A stretch of DNA of 64,000 bases. Source: Cellulomonas gilvus ATCC 13127. Its GTDB lineage: Bacteria > Actinomycetota > Actinomycetes > Actinomycetales > Cellulomonadaceae. Made by a program: the position numbers and the translations under genes. The stretch covers positions 372,001 through 436,000 of the forward strand of contig NC_015671.1 of NCBI RefSeq assembly GCF_000218545.1. Reading direction: 5' to 3'. The notes under the pieces are model-generated. The model worked only from the letters and a program-made list of their open reading frames with translations. It was not told where the DNA came from and did not search any database. Of the stretch, positions 15,612 to 27,759 are shown one piece after another. Position 1 is the first letter of the stretch, and the number at the start of each line of letters is the position of its first letter.

Positions 15612-16829
15612 TCAGTGCGTGCGCACCCGTTCACGCAGGAACTCCGCGACGTGCTCGCCCACCTGGTCGGCCTCGATGAGGAAGCCGTCGTGCCCGAAGT
15701 CGGAGTGCACGACGCGGACCGGCCCCGCACCGGGCACGTGCGCCGCGATCCGCTCCGACTGCGCCAGGGGGAACAGGCGGTCGGTGTCCACCGCGACCAC
15801 CAGGCCGTGCGCGGTGATCTGTGCGAGCGCGTTGTCCACGCCGCCGCGGTCCCGGCCCAGGTCGTGCGTGATCATCGAGCGCGTCAGCGTCACGTACGTG
15901 TTGGCGTCGAACCGTCGCGCGAGCTTGTCGCCGTGGTGCTCCAGGTAGGACTGGACGGCGAAGCGTCCGCCCTCGAGCGGGTCCTCGGCACCCTGCGGGA
16001 TGCGGCCGAACCGCTCGTCGAGCTCGAGCGCGGACCGGTAGCTCTGGTGCGCGATCTGCCGCGCGATCCCGAGCCCGACGTGGGGGCCCTCACCGGGCGC
16101 GGCGTCGTAGTAGTCGCCCCCGCGGAACCCGGGGTCGGCGTGGATCGCGGCGATCTGGGTGTGGAAGTTGGCGATCTGGTCGCCCGTGGTCTGCGCGGAG
16201 GTGGCGATCGCGGCGAACGCCGCGACGCGCTGCGGTTCGGAGGCGGCCCACTCGAGCACGCGCAGGCCGCCCATCGACGCCCCGATCACCAGCGACCAGC
16301 GGCGGATGCCCAGCAGGTCGGCCAGCCGGACCTCGGCGGCGACCTGGTCCCGCACGGAGACCTGCGGGAACCGGCTGCCCCACGGGGTGCCGTCCGGCCC
16401 CGGCGACGCGGGTCCGGTCGAGCCCTGACACCCGCCCAGCACGTTGGGTGCGACGACGAACCAGCGCTCGGTGTCGATCGGCGCGCCCGGTCCGACCATC
16501 GACTGCCACCACCCCGGCGTGGGGTGCCCGTCCCCCGCGGGACCCGTCACGTGCGAGTCGCCCGTCAGGGCGTGCAGCACCAGGACCGCGTTGGAGCCGT
16601 CGGGTGCGAGCTCGCCCCACGTCTCGTACGCGAGCCGGACCGCGGGCAGGCGCCCGCCCGACTCGAGCGCGAACGGTCCGAGGTCGGCGAACTGGCGGCG
16701 CCCCACGGGGTCGCCCTCGCGCCAGGCCGACGAGGCCGGGGTCGGGGGCCGCTGCGCCACCGGCACCCGGCTGGCACGCGTGCTCGCGTGCGCCCGCGCG
16801 GGCGTGGTGGGGGCGTACTCGTCGGGCAC
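15612..16829 (-). CDS. metX: MetX, homoserine O-acetyltransferase
   Basis: GTG 16829 gives 405 residues, slightly longer than typical (about 370) because of an N-terminal tail. It is an alpha/beta hydrolase with the nucleophile elbow GASMGG (Ser185), the conserved NVLGGCQGSTGPAS segment that builds the tunnel, and the C-terminal VHSDFGHDGFLIE supplying His and Asp. It acetylates homoserine with acetyl-CoA for methionine synthesis. It follows metY by 125 bp on the same strand, and the pair completes the direct sulfhydrylation route. Confidence 0.95.
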   Translation of the reverse strand: MPDEYAPTTPARAHASTRASRVPVAQRPPTPASSAWREGDPVGRRQFADLGPFALESGGRLPAVRLAYETWGELAPDGSNAVLVLHALTGDSHVTGPAGDGHPTPGWWQSMVGPGAPIDTERWFVVAPNVLGGCQGSTGPASPGPDGTPWGSRFPQVSVRDQVAAEVRLADLLGIRRWSLVIGASMGGLRVLEWAASEPQRVAAFAAIATSAQTTGDQIANFHTQIAAIHADPGFRGGDYYDAAPGEGPHVGLGIARQIAHQSYRSALELDERFGRIPQGAEDPLEGGRFAVQSYLEHHGDKLARRFDANTYVTLTRSMITHDLGRDRGGVDNALAQITAHGLVVAVDTDRLFPLAQSERIAAHVPGAGPVRVVHSDFGHDGFLIEADQVGEHVAEFLRERVRTH

Positions 16830-16954
16830 GAGGAACCAATCTACGCAGGAGGCGGGCGCCCGGACCGGGTCGACCGCGGGTCGGGACGAACGTCCCGGGA
16901 CCAGGCCGGACGGCAGCACGCGTGTCGTGCGCCGCCGTCCGGCCCGGCCTGTGG

Positions 16955-18274
16955 TCAGGCGCCCTTCGCGGCCCGAAAGCCGGCCTCGAGGTCCGCCAGG
17001 ATGTCGTCGATGTGCTCGATGCCGACCGCGAGACGCACGAGGCCGGGCGTGACGCCCGAGAGCGCCTGCTCCTGCGGCGTGAGCTGCGAGTGGGTCGTCG
17101 AGGCGGGGTGGATCACGAGCGAGCGGACGTCGCCGATGTTGGCGACGTTCGAGTGCAGCTCGAGCGCCGAGACGAACGACTGACCGGCCGCGGACCCGCC
17201 CTCGAGCTCGAACGCGAGCACCGCACCGGCACCACGGGGCGCGTACTTGAGCTGGTTCGCGTGCCACGGGCTCGACTCGAGGCCCGAGTAGTGCACGCCG
17301 AGCACGTCGTCGCGCGCCTCGAGCCACTGCGCGACCGTGGCCGCGTTCTGCACGTGCCGCTCGACGCGCAGCGAGAGCGTCTCGATGCCCTGCGAGATGA
17401 GGAACGCGTTGAACGGGGAGATCGCGGCGCCCAGGTCCCGCAGGAGCTGGATGCGCGCCTTGAGGATGTAGGACAGGTTCGCACCGAACGCGGAGCCCAC
17501 CCCGAGCGCCTCGGCGATGTTGAGGCCGTGGTACGAGGGGTCGGGGGAGTTGAAGCCCGGGAACCGGTCCGGGTGCTGCGCGTAGTCGAACGTGCCGCCG
17601 TCGACGATCACGCCGCCGATCGCCGAGCCGTGCCCGCCCAGGTACTTGGTGGCGGAGTGCACCACCACGTCGGCGCCCCACTTCAGCGGGTTGATGAGGT
17701 ACGGCGTGGCGACGGTGTTGTCGACGATCAGCGGTGCGCCGTACTCGTGCGCGACGCCCGCGACGAGCTCGATGTCCAGCACGTCGGACCGGGGGTTCGG
17801 GATCGTCTCGGCGAAGAACGCCTTGGTGTTGGGGCGGATCGCGGCGCGCCACGCCTCGGCGTCGTGCGGGTCCTCGACGAACGTGGTCTCCACGCCCAGC
17901 TTGGGCAGCGTGTGGTGCAGCAGGTTGTACGTGCCGCCGTACAGCGACGGGCTCGCGACGACGTGGTCACCGGCCTCCGCGACGTTGAGGATCGCGAACG
18001 TCGCGGCCGCCTGCCCGGACGCGACCAGCAGCGCGCCCACGCCGCCCTCGAGCGACGCGATGCGGTTCTCGACGACCTCCTGCGTGGGGTTGCCGATGCG
18101 CGTGTAGATCGGGCCGAGGTCCTGCAGCGCGAACCGCGCGGCGGCCTGCTCGGCGGAGTCGAACACGTAGGACGTGGTCTGGTAGATCGGCAGCGCCCGC
18201 GCGCCCGTGGTCGGGTCGGGGCTCTGGCCCGCGTGGATCTGGCGGGTCTCGAAGCTCCAGCTCTCGTTGCTCAT
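16955..18274 (-). CDS. metY: MetY, O-acetylhomoserine (O-acetylserine) sulfhydrylase
   Basis: ATG 18274 follows AGGAG. The 439-residue enzyme is a Cys/Met-metabolism PLP protein: the start ETRQIHAGQSPDP and the YTRIGNPT motif identify the MetY branch, and the PLP lysine is K210 in HSATKYLGGHG. It joins sulfide to O-acetylhomoserine to give homocysteine in the cytoplasm, which fits metX next door. The upstream leader contains a possible Cys-containing mini-ORF and hairpins. Confidence 0.96.
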   Translation of the reverse strand: MSNESWSFETRQIHAGQSPDPTTGARALPIYQTTSYVFDSAEQAAARFALQDLGPIYTRIGNPTQEVVENRIASLEGGVGALLVASGQAAATFAILNVAEAGDHVVASPSLYGGTYNLLHHTLPKLGVETTFVEDPHDAEAWRAAIRPNTKAFFAETIPNPRSDVLDIELVAGVAHEYGAPLIVDNTVATPYLINPLKWGADVVVHSATKYLGGHGSAIGGVIVDGGTFDYAQHPDRFPGFNSPDPSYHGLNIAEALGVGSAFGANLSYILKARIQLLRDLGAAISPFNAFLISQGIETLSLRVERHVQNAATVAQWLEARDDVLGVHYSGLESSPWHANQLKYAPRGAGAVLAFELEGGSAAGQSFVSALELHSNVANIGDVRSLVIHPASTTHSQLTPQEQALSGVTPGLVRLAVGIEHIDDILADLEAGFRAAKGA

Positions 18275-18367
18275 CTCTGGCTCCTTGCGGTCGGTCCTGG
18301 GGAAGGTCCGCGGGGAGCTCGGGCAGCCGACGTCCGTCCCGCGGGTGGGAGGTGGTGGCGCACGTTC

Positions 18368-18423
18368 CGAGCAGTGCTCGAGCGGGTACGGCGTCCGGCG
18401 TCGAGGCCGGGCCGCCCGCGGGC
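18368..18423 (-). promoter_or_regulatory. leader hairpins between mini-ORF and metY
   Basis: CGAGCA and TGCTCG pair across one base (18368-18380), and the 10-bp palindrome GCCCGCGGGC (18414-18423) is flanked by GGCC on both sides. Both lie in the metY leader and could form alternative RNA stems. The regulatory role is inference. Confidence 0.35.
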
Positions 18424-18439
18424 AGGCCGAACGTGCGCG

Positions 18440-18466
18440 TCAGCGACACATTCGGCAGGAGAACAT
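18440..18466 (-). CDS. possible leader peptide upstream of metY
   Basis: On the minus strand an ATG opens an 8-codon frame reading MFSCRMCR and then TGA. Two of the eight residues are Cys and two are Met, against a genome-wide Cys frequency near one percent. It lies 166 nt before metY and ahead of potential hairpins. Cys-rich mini-ORFs acting as attenuators before sulfur genes are known in mycobacteria and streptomycetes. There is no strong ribosome site, so translation is unproven. Confidence 0.35.
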   Translation of the reverse strand: MFSCRMCR

Positions 18467-18557
18467 GCGCCGAGAGTAGGTCGACGTGACCAGTTGTCGG
18501 AACGCCCGTCTCACGTGTCGGACGGCGGCGGTCCGACTCGTCCGCTTCCTCCCGAGT

Positions 18558-18593
18558 GTGGCTGCTGTGACTCGTGTGACTGTTGTGACGCCT
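18558..18593. repeat. four tandem 9-bp repeats GTGAC-N4 upstream of the NlpC/P60 gene
   Basis: GTGGCTGCT, GTGACTCGT, GTGACTGTT and GTGACGCCT follow each other without gaps. They end 24 bp before the TAGCGT hexamer (18618-18623), so they sit just upstream of the expected -35. They look like a multimeric activator site. MtrA, which controls wall hydrolases in actinobacteria, binds GTAAC-like direct repeats, but its spacing differs. Confidence 0.5.
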
Positions 18594-18671
18594 GTTCACT
18601 TCTGGGGAGTCGCCCGGTAGCGTCCGTCGCTGGGCGCTCCCCGCGCCCGCACCACGACGAGAGGCACCCCC

Positions 18672-20084
18672 GTGAGCGAGCGCCGAGCCGGCCCACGACC
18701 GCGCGTGCGCCGCCGTGTGTCCGGCGCCCTGACGCTCGCCACCGCGGCCGCGCTGCTCGTCGGTGCCCCCGGTGCGTTCGCCGACCCGGGCGGTCCGTCC
18801 GACCAGGACGTGCAGGACGCGCGCGAGGCCGTGCGCGACGCGGAGCAGTCGGTCGCCCAGATGGAGATCCGGCTCGCGCAGCTGAGCACGCAGGCCGACG
18901 CGGCCGAGCGGGCCGTGCAGCAGGCCGGTGAGGCGTACACGCAGGCGCTCGCCGCAGCCGAGGACGCGCAGGGCGCGGCCGACGACGCCGCGCAGCGTTC
19001 CAGCGACGCCGCGGCCACCGCCGAGCAGGCACGCCGCGAGCTCGTCGCGATCGCGCGCCAGGTCGCGCGCTCGGGCGGCTCGGCCGACCTGGTGGAGTCG
19101 CTCCTGTCCGCCGAGGGCTTCGAGGACGTCGCGCGCCGCACGAGCGCGATGGACCAGATCACGGGCAAGGCCGACGAGGCCGTGCAGGCCTACCGCGCGG
19201 CGGACCTGGTCGCCGGCACGCTCTCGGCCCAGGCGCAGGACGCCGCGGCCACGGCGGCCGACGCGCAGGCGGACGCGCAGACCGCGCTCGACGCCGCGCA
19301 GGACACCGCGGACGACGCCGATGCGGCACGCGTCCAGGGTGAGCAGGAGCGCGAGGCTCTGCTCGCGCAGCTGGCCGCGGCGCGCAGCACGAGCGTCGAG
19401 GTCGAGCGCGAGCGCCAGGAGGCGATCGACGAGGAGCGCCGCCGCCGCGAGGAGCGCGAGGCGCGCGAGGAGCACGAGCAGGACCCGGACCCCGAACCGA
19501 CCACGCCGTCGCCCGACCCGACGACGCCGCCGGACCGTCCGGACCCGACCACGCCGCCGGACCGCCCGGACCCGACCACGCCGCCGGACCGCCCGGACCC
19601 CGACCCGGGGCCCACGACGCCCCCGGCCCAGCCGACGCGTCCGCCGACGCCCAAGCCCGACCCGACCAAGCCGAGCAACCCCGGCAACGGCCTGGGCACC
19701 GGCGTCTCGCGCGGGTCGGCGTCGCAGGGCGCCACCGCGGTCGCGGTGGCCAAGTCCCGCCTGGGCGCGCCGTACGTGTGGGGCGGCACGGGCCCCGGCT
19801 ACGACTGCTCGGGCCTGACCATGACGTCGTGGAGCGCGGCCGGCGTGGGCATCAACCGCACGTCGCGCGACCAGTACAAGCAGGTCCTCAAGATCAGCTA
19901 CTCGAGCATGCGACCCGGTGACCTGGTGTTCTGGGGCACGAACCCCGACGACGCGAACTCGATCTACCACGTGGCGATGTACATCGGCGGCGGTCAGATC
20001 ATCGAGGCCCTGCGCCCCGGCCTGACGGTCCGCATCACGTCGATGCGGTACTACGGCGCGATGCCGTACGCCGGTCGCCCGTAG
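18672..20084 (+). CDS. secreted NlpC/P60 peptidoglycan endopeptidase with coiled-coil region
   Basis: The GTG start gives 470 residues: a signal peptide (cleavage near GAFA-DPG), a long Ala-rich coiled coil with many heptads (about 40-270), a Pro-rich linker with repeated DPTTPPDRP units near 275-330, and a C-terminal NlpC/P60 domain. The catalytic Cys is C379 in YDCSGLT and the His is H433 in YHVAMYIGGG. The layout matches RipA-type hydrolases that cut peptide stems during cell separation. The coiled coil probably holds the enzyme inactive or bound to a partner such as FtsX. Confidence 0.92.
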   Translation: MSERRAGPRPRVRRRVSGALTLATAAALLVGAPGAFADPGGPSDQDVQDAREAVRDAEQSVAQMEIRLAQLSTQADAAERAVQQAGEAYTQALAAAEDAQGAADDAAQRSSDAAATAEQARRELVAIARQVARSGGSADLVESLLSAEGFEDVARRTSAMDQITGKADEAVQAYRAADLVAGTLSAQAQDAAATAADAQADAQTALDAAQDTADDADAARVQGEQEREALLAQLAAARSTSVEVERERQEAIDEERRRREEREAREEHEQDPDPEPTTPSPDPTTPPDRPDPTTPPDRPDPTTPPDRPDPDPGPTTPPAQPTRPPTPKPDPTKPSNPGNGLGTGVSRGSASQGATAVAVAKSRLGAPYVWGGTGPGYDCSGLTMTSWSAAGVGINRTSRDQYKQVLKISYSSMRPGDLVFWGTNPDDANSIYHVAMYIGGGQIIEALRPGLTVRITSMRYYGAMPYAGRP

Positions 20085-20090
20085 CGCCCG

Positions 20091-20144
20091 CACCACGACG
20101 AAGGCCCGGACCCCCGCACGGGGACCCGGGCCTTCGTCGTGGTG
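20091..20144. terminator. bidirectional terminator between NlpC/P60 gene and ppa
   Basis: A perfect 19-bp inverted repeat (20091-20109 and 20126-20144, starting CACCACGACGAAGGC) encloses a second CCCCG/CGGGG stem. It lies between convergent genes and overlaps neither beyond the last stop region. Confidence 0.8.
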
Positions 20145-20639
20145 TCAGTGCTCGTAGCCGGCGTCGATCGCGCGCTGCCGCGAGCGCTGGATCTCGGCCT
20201 CGGCCTCCGCGCGGCCCGTCCAGTGCGCACCCTCGACGGACTTGCCGGGCTCGAGGTCCTTGTAGACCTCGAAGAAGTGCTGGATCTCGAGACGGTGGAA
20301 GTCGGACACGTCGTCGATGTCCTGGCGCCAGGCGGCGCGCTGGTCGCCCGTCGGGACGCACAGCACCTTGTCGTCGCCGCCCGCCTCGTCGCGCATGCGG
20401 AACATGCCGAGCGCGCGGCAGCGGATGAGGCAGCCCGGGAACGTGGGCTCCTCGAGCAGCACCAGGGCGTCCAGCGGGTCGCCGTCCTCACCCAGGGTGC
20501 CCTCGATGAAGCCGTAGTCGTCGGGGTAGCGCGTCGAGGTGAAGAGCATGCGGTCGAGCCGGATGCGCCCGGTCGCGTGGTCCACCTCGTACTTGTTGCG
20601 CTGACCCTTGGGGATCTCGATGGTGACGTCGAACTCCAC
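20145..20639 (-). CDS. ppa: inorganic pyrophosphatase
   Basis: GTG 20639 behind AGGAG gives 164 residues, the standard size of a family I enzyme. Key motifs are [11 protein letters not shown], the metal-binding signature [10 protein letters not shown] with clustered Asp, and the DDKVLCVP and [20 protein letters not shown] segments. It hydrolyses PPi to two phosphates and pulls biosynthetic reactions forward. It stands alone, convergent with the NlpC/P60 gene. Confidence 0.97.
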   Translation of the reverse strand: MEFDVTIEIPKGQRNKYEVDHATGRIRLDRMLFTSTRYPDDYGFIEGTLGEDGDPLDALVLLEEPTFPGCLIRCRALGMFRMRDEAGGDDKVLCVPTGDQRAAWRQDIDDVSDFHRLEIQHFFEVYKDLEPGKSVEGAHWTGRAEAEAEIQRSRQRAIDAGYEH

Positions 20640-20800
20640 AGCACTCCTGTCCGCCGCGCCGCCGGCCGGTGGGCCGGCGGTGGTCGGGGCTTCGTGATCG
20701 GTGACCGGCGCGCCGGTGGGACGGTCACATCGTCTCGTCCGCATAGTCTGACGCACCGGCGGGGCACTCGTCCCACCCGGTCTTCGTCGGGAGCGTGATC

Positions 20801-22216
20801 ATGGCCACAGGCGCGCGCGTCGTGGGTGTCTCGGCGCTCGTCGTCGTGCTCGGCCTCGGCGGCTACGTGGCCGCCGACGCGTACGACGTGGTGCCCGGGC
20901 TGGTCACGCTCGACCCCGTGCCCGCCGATCCGGCGCCCTTCCCGACCGCACCCGGCGCGGTCCTGCCCGGTGACGTGGTGCCCGCGCTCGGCGCGCTCGA
21001 CCCCCAGGCCCCGCAGCCCGCGGCCGACGCCGTGACCGCGCTGGTCAAGGACCTGGTCGCCGAGGAGCACCTGGGCAGCGTGGGTGTGGTGGTCGCCGAC
21101 CAGCTCACGGGCGAGGTCCTCGCGTCGCACGCCGCGGACCTCGCGCGCGAGCCCGCGTCGACCGCGAAGCTGGTCACCGCGGTCGCGGCGCTCGGCACGC
21201 TGGACTCCACCTCGACGCGGACGACGAGCGTGGTGCGCGGCTCGGACGGTTCGGTCGTGCTCGTCGGCGGCGGGGACATGATGCTCGCGCCCGACGAGGG
21301 CGACCCGACCGCCGTGGACGGCCGGGCGGGGCTGGGCGACCTGGCACGCGCGGCCGCCCGCCAGCTGACGCTCGCAGGCCTCACCGAGGTCACGCTGCGC
21401 GTGGACGACACGCTGTTCACGGGTCCCGCGGTGAGCCCGGGCTGGGACGACGGCGACCTGGACCTCGGCTACGTCGCGCCCGTGACGGCGCTCGCGGTGC
21501 ACGTCGGTGCCACGCGCACCGACCTCGAGTACCCGCCCCGGCACGCCGACCCCGCGCTGGCCGCTGCCGCCGACTTCGCGAAGCGGCTCGAGGAGGCGGG
21601 CATCACGGTCACCGGCACACCCACGCGCGGTACGGCGCCCTCGGGTGCGACGCCGCTGGCGAGCGTCGAGTCGGCACCGCTCGCACAGGTGGTGCAGTTC
21701 TTCCTCGAGCACTCGGACAACACCGTGACCGAGGTCGTGTCCCGGTACGTCGCGCTCGACCAGTCGCTGCCGGCGAGCTTCGAGGGCGGGACCAAGGCGG
21801 TGCTCAGTGCCGTGGCGCGGCTGGGCGTGGACGTCACGGGTGCCCACCTGTCGGATGCGTCCGGGCTCGCCGAGGACTCCGCGCTCACGCCCTCCACGCT
21901 GACCGACCTGGTGGAGCTGGTGATGGACCCCGACCAGCCCACGCTGCGCGCCGTCGCCGTCGGCCTGCCCATCGCGGGGCTCACGGGCACGCTCGACGAC
22001 CGCTACCTCGAGTCGCCCGCACGCGGACTGGTCCGGGCCAAGACCGGCAGCCTCGCGGGCGTCAAGGGTCTCGCGGGCACCGTGACCGACGAGCAGGGCC
22101 GCCAGCTGGTGTTCGCGGTGCTGGTCACGCACCCCAAGGCGGACGGCCCGTTCGCCGCTCGGCAGGCGATCGACCGCTTCGTCACAGCGCTCCAGGGCTG
22201 CGGCTGCTCGGGCTGA
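20801..22216 (+). CDS. dacB: D-alanyl-D-alanine carboxypeptidase/endopeptidase (PBP4, S13)
   Basis: I chose ATG 20801 because GGAG at 20790-20793 is 7 nt upstream; the GTG at 20795 would be too close to it. The 471-residue protein has an N-terminal membrane or signal segment and the three penicillin-binding motifs: S120-T-A-K123 in PASTAKL, SDN in LEHSDNTVTEV and KTG in RAKTGSLAGVKG. The long insertion after the SxxK motif is typical of S13. It trims or cuts peptidoglycan cross-links outside the membrane. It is followed 21 bp later by the metalloprotease gene. Confidence 0.94.
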   Translation: MATGARVVGVSALVVVLGLGGYVAADAYDVVPGLVTLDPVPADPAPFPTAPGAVLPGDVVPALGALDPQAPQPAADAVTALVKDLVAEEHLGSVGVVVADQLTGEVLASHAADLAREPASTAKLVTAVAALGTLDSTSTRTTSVVRGSDGSVVLVGGGDMMLAPDEGDPTAVDGRAGLGDLARAAARQLTLAGLTEVTLRVDDTLFTGPAVSPGWDDGDLDLGYVAPVTALAVHVGATRTDLEYPPRHADPALAAAADFAKRLEEAGITVTGTPTRGTAPSGATPLASVESAPLAQVVQFFLEHSDNTVTEVVSRYVALDQSLPASFEGGTKAVLSAVARLGVDVTGAHLSDASGLAEDSALTPSTLTDLVELVMDPDQPTLRAVAVGLPIAGLTGTLDDRYLESPARGLVRAKTGSLAGVKGLAGTVTDEQGRQLVFAVLVTHPKADGPFAARQAIDRFVTALQGCGCSG

Positions 22217-22225
22217 GCCCCGGGT

Positions 22226-22231
22226 TACCGT
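22226..22231 (+). promoter_or_regulatory. -10 hexamer before the zinc metalloprotease gene
   Basis: TACCGT is followed by 6 nt and the ATG at 22238, within the 21-bp gap after dacB. The gene may therefore have its own leaderless promoter. Confidence 0.4.
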
Positions 22232-22237
22232 GACGCC

Positions 22238-23299
22238 ATGAGCGCGACGACGGGGCCGGTGGACTGGGACGTCGCCGCCCGCGTGGGTGCGCGCGCGGCG
22301 CGTCCGGGCCCGGTCGACTCACGCGAGGAGCTCACCGCGCTCGTCGAGGGTCTGCGGTCGGCCGCGGGCGTCGCGGCCGAGCACGTGGTCCGCACCACGC
22401 GCCTGGCTCCCGCGGACGGCCGCGCGGCCGCGGACATCTCGCGCGTGATCGTCGTGGACCGCGCCGGGTGGGCGCACGCGAACGCGCGCGTGTTCGCGAC
22501 GATGGCCGCGGACGTCACGGTCCCGGCGCACCAGGCCTCGCCGCGTCGGCGCGCGCTCGCCGGTGTGCAGGTGGGCGCGGTGCTCGCGCTGCTGTCCGGC
22601 AAGGTGCTGGGCCAGTTCGACCCGTTCACGCCCGCCCCCGGTGCGCCGGCGGACGCCCCGGGCGAGGGCCGGCTGCTGCTGGTCGCGCCCAACGTGCTCG
22701 AGGTGCAGCGTGCGCTGCGCGTGGACCCCGCGGACTTCCGGCTCTGGGTCGCGCTGCACGAGCAGACGCATGCGCTGCAGTTCGCGGCGGCGCCCTGGCT
22801 GGCCGCGCACCTGCGGGACCGGTCCGCGCGGCTGCTCGCGGGGCTCGCCGACGAGCAGGAGCAGTCGCTCGAGACCGTCGCGGCGGGTGTGCGGCGGGCC
22901 GTGTCGGGCGCCGGCTCGGTGCTCGACGTGCTGACCGCGGAGCAGCGCACGCTGTTCGACGAGGTCGGCGCGGTCATGGCCCTGCTCGAGGGGCACGCCG
23001 ACGTGACCATGGACGCCGTCGGGCGGACGGTGGTGCCCTCGGTGCGCCAGATCCGCCGGCGGTTCGAGGCGCGCCGCGAGTCGGGCGCGCGCTCGCGCGG
23101 AGCGCAGCGCGTGGTGCGCCGCGTGCTCGGCATGGACGAGAAGCTCGCGCAGTACCGCGACGGCGCGGTGTTCGTCCGGGCCGTGCGCTCGCGCGTCGGC
23201 ATCGCCGCGGCCAACGCCGTGTGGGCCGCGCCCGAGCACCTGCCCACCGCCGCCGAGATCGCCGACCCGGCCGCGTGGGTGCGCCGGGTGCACGGCTGA
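22238..23299 (+). CDS. zinc-dependent metalloprotease (DUF2342 / zincin_2)
   Basis: The 353-residue product carries HEQTH at 174-178, a HExxH zinc motif, with the family context [15 protein letters not shown] and a second conserved patch [12 protein letters not shown] that offers further ligands. This family is restricted mainly to actinobacteria and is sometimes labelled F420-biosynthesis associated. Its substrate is not known. It almost always sits beside tilS and hpt, as here. Confidence 0.9.
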   Translation: MSATTGPVDWDVAARVGARAARPGPVDSREELTALVEGLRSAAGVAAEHVVRTTRLAPADGRAAADISRVIVVDRAGWAHANARVFATMAADVTVPAHQASPRRRALAGVQVGAVLALLSGKVLGQFDPFTPAPGAPADAPGEGRLLLVAPNVLEVQRALRVDPADFRLWVALHEQTHALQFAAAPWLAAHLRDRSARLLAGLADEQEQSLETVAAGVRRAVSGAGSVLDVLTAEQRTLFDEVGAVMALLEGHADVTMDAVGRTVVPSVRQIRRRFEARRESGARSRGAQRVVRRVLGMDEKLAQYRDGAVFVRAVRSRVGIAAANAVWAAPEHLPTAAEIADPAAWVRRVHG

Positions 23300-23310
23300 G
23301 CCCGGGTTCC

Positions 23311-24345
23311 GTGCCCGGGCCGCACCCGCGGGTCGCCGCGGCGCGCAGCGCGGTGACGGCTGCGGTGGCCGACCTGCCCGATGACGCGCTGGTGCTGGTC
23401 GCGTGCTCGGGTGGCACGGACTCGCTCGCGCTGGCGGCCGCGGCGGCGTTCGCGGTGCCGCGCACCGGACGGCGTGCGGGTGCGGTCGTCGTGGACCACG
23501 GGCTGCAGCCGGGGTCCGACGAGGTGGCGCACCGGGCGGCCGCGCAGTGCCGCGCGCTCGGGCTCGACCCGGTCGCCGTGGTGCGCGTGGACGCGGCCGG
23601 ACCGGGCGGCCCCGAGGCCGCCGCGCGCACCGCGCGGTACGCGGCGCTCGACGCCGAGGCCGCGCGCCTGGGTGCGTCCGCGGTGCTGCTGGGCCACACG
23701 CTCGACGACCAGGCCGAGACGGTGCTGCTGGGCCTCGCGCGCGGCTCGGGTGCGCGTGCGCTCGCGGGGATGCCGCGGGTCCGCGGCGTGCTGCGCCGGC
23801 CGCTGCTCGGGCTCACCCGGCAGGACACCGCGGCGGTGTGCGCGGAGCTCGGCCTCGACCCGTGGCAGGACCCGACCAACCGCGGCGCACCGGGCGACCC
23901 GTTGCGCAGCCGGGTGCGCGCCGAGGTGCTGCCCGTGCTGGAACGTGTGCTGGGACCGGGGGTCGCGCACGCGCTCGCGCGCACCGCCGACCAGCTGCGC
24001 GAGGACGCCGACGCGCTCGACGGGCACGCCGAGGCCGCGCTGGGGGCGGCGCTGCGTCCGGGAGGGTCGGGGCCCGTCGTCGTGGACGTCTGCGCGCTCG
24101 AGGGTGTGCCGGACGCGGTGCGACGGCGCGCGCTGCGCCGGGCCGCGGTCGCCGCGGGCGCACCCGCGGGCAGCCTCACCCGCACGCACGTCCTCGCGAT
24201 GGACCGGCTGCTCACGCACTGGCACGGGCAGGGTCCCGTCGCGCTGCCGGGGCGGCTGGTGGCGCGCCGCGCCTGTGGCACGCTTGTCGTCGGGCCCGAC
24301 GACGAGCCGGCGGACGACCGTACGGTGCCGCCGGCCGACGCCTGA
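23311..24345 (+). CDS. tilS: tRNA(Ile)-lysidine synthetase
   Basis: GTG 23311 gives 344 residues. The PP-loop [10 protein letters not shown] starts near residue 33, followed by [10 protein letters not shown] and [20 protein letters not shown], all TilS/MesJ signatures. [19 protein letters not shown] marks the end of the catalytic domain. The enzyme attaches lysine to C34 of the tRNA that reads AUA. It is short relative to E. coli TilS (432), lacking much of the C-terminal tRNA-binding part, as in many actinobacteria. Confidence 0.95.
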   Translation: MPGPHPRVAAARSAVTAAVADLPDDALVLVACSGGTDSLALAAAAAFAVPRTGRRAGAVVVDHGLQPGSDEVAHRAAAQCRALGLDPVAVVRVDAAGPGGPEAAARTARYAALDAEAARLGASAVLLGHTLDDQAETVLLGLARGSGARALAGMPRVRGVLRRPLLGLTRQDTAAVCAELGLDPWQDPTNRGAPGDPLRSRVRAEVLPVLERVLGPGVAHALARTADQLREDADALDGHAEAALGAALRPGGSGPVVVDVCALEGVPDAVRRRALRRAAVAAGAPAGSLTRTHVLAMDRLLTHWHGQGPVALPGRLVARRACGTLVVGPDDEPADDRTVPPADA

Positions 24346-24397
24346 GGCCGCCGGCCCGCACCGCGGCCGGCACGGACGACGCGTGACAGGAGCGGCT

Positions 24398-24952
<555 letters not shown>

Positions 24953-25118
24953 CGCCCGCCACGGACGCGCGCGGGCCGCGAGCCGGCCGCGACCTCGGGC
25001 CCGTCGGCCCTGCGCGAACAGGCGCCGGGAACGACGGAACCAGCGTGTACGTTCGTCCGATCAGTCCGTCCGACAGCTGCCCGAGCAGGAGGGTGCGGGG
25101 CCAGCGCCCCGAAAGCCT

Positions 25119-27151
<2,033 letters not shown>

Positions 27152-27152
<1 letters not shown>

Positions 27153-27754
27153 TGGTCGACCCGATCTCCGCCCCCACGGGCGCGGTGGGCGAGTACGACC
27201 AGGCGCGCGCCGAGGCCGCGATCCGCGAGCTGCTGATCGCGGTCGGCGAGGACCCCGAGCGCGAGGGCCTGCAGGACACCCCCGCACGAGTCGCGCGGGC
27301 CTACCGCGAGGTCTTCGCGGGGCTGCGGATGACGCCGCAGGACGTCCTGACCACCACGTTCGACCTCGGCCACGAGGAGATGGTGCTGGTCAAGGACATC
27401 GAGGTGTACTCGACGTGCGAGCACCACCTGGTGCCGTTCCACGGCGTCGCGCACGTGGGGTACATCCCCGGCGTGGACGGGCGCATCACGGGCCTGTCCA
27501 AGCTCGCGCGCCTGGTGGACGTGTACGCGCGTCGCCCTCAGGTGCAGGAGCGGCTCACCGCGCAGATCGCGGACGCCATGGTCGCGACGCTGCAGCCGCG
27601 CGGTGTCATCGTCGTGGTCGAGTGCGAGCACCTGTGCATGTCCATGCGCGGCGTCCGCAAGCCCGGCTCGCGGACGGTCACGTCCGCCGTGCGGGGGCAG
27701 ATGCGTGACGTCGCGACCCGCGCCGAGGCGATGAGCCTCATCCACGCGCGCTGA
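27152..27754 (+). CDS. folE: GTP cyclohydrolase I
   Basis: ATG 27152 is favoured over GTG 27149 because GGGG lies 7 nt upstream. The 200-residue enzyme has the zinc ligands C89 and H92 in [10 protein letters not shown] and the later Cys in [10 protein letters not shown], plus the family segments [14 protein letters not shown] and [23 protein letters not shown]. It makes dihydroneopterin triphosphate, the first step of folate synthesis. It is coupled to ftsH; folP and folBK are 1.5 kb downstream. Confidence 0.98.
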
Positions 27755-27759
27755 CGCCC

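Larger units (their letters stand above)
18275..18671. other. divergent regulatory region between metY and the NlpC/P60 gene
   Basis: This 397-bp region carries the metY leader on one side. It holds a possible 8-residue mini-ORF at 18440-18466 and hairpins at 18414-18423 and 18368-18380. On the other side it holds four 9-bp repeats at 18558-18593, then a TAGCGT hexamer at 18618-18623. No S-box or SAM-IV core was recognised. Confidence 0.5.

Noticed and set aside
18275..18480. SAM riboswitch upstream of metY
   Set aside because: The minus strand lacks the S-box or SAM-IV core patterns (for example GGCAACC near an AUGAA-type loop). Only generic GC hairpins are present.
18481..18671. ydaO (cyclic di-AMP) riboswitch before the NlpC/P60 gene
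   Set aside because: Actinobacterial wall hydrolases often have one, but the conserved GGGGGACCC and AACCTCGTAGGCG-like segments are missing here.
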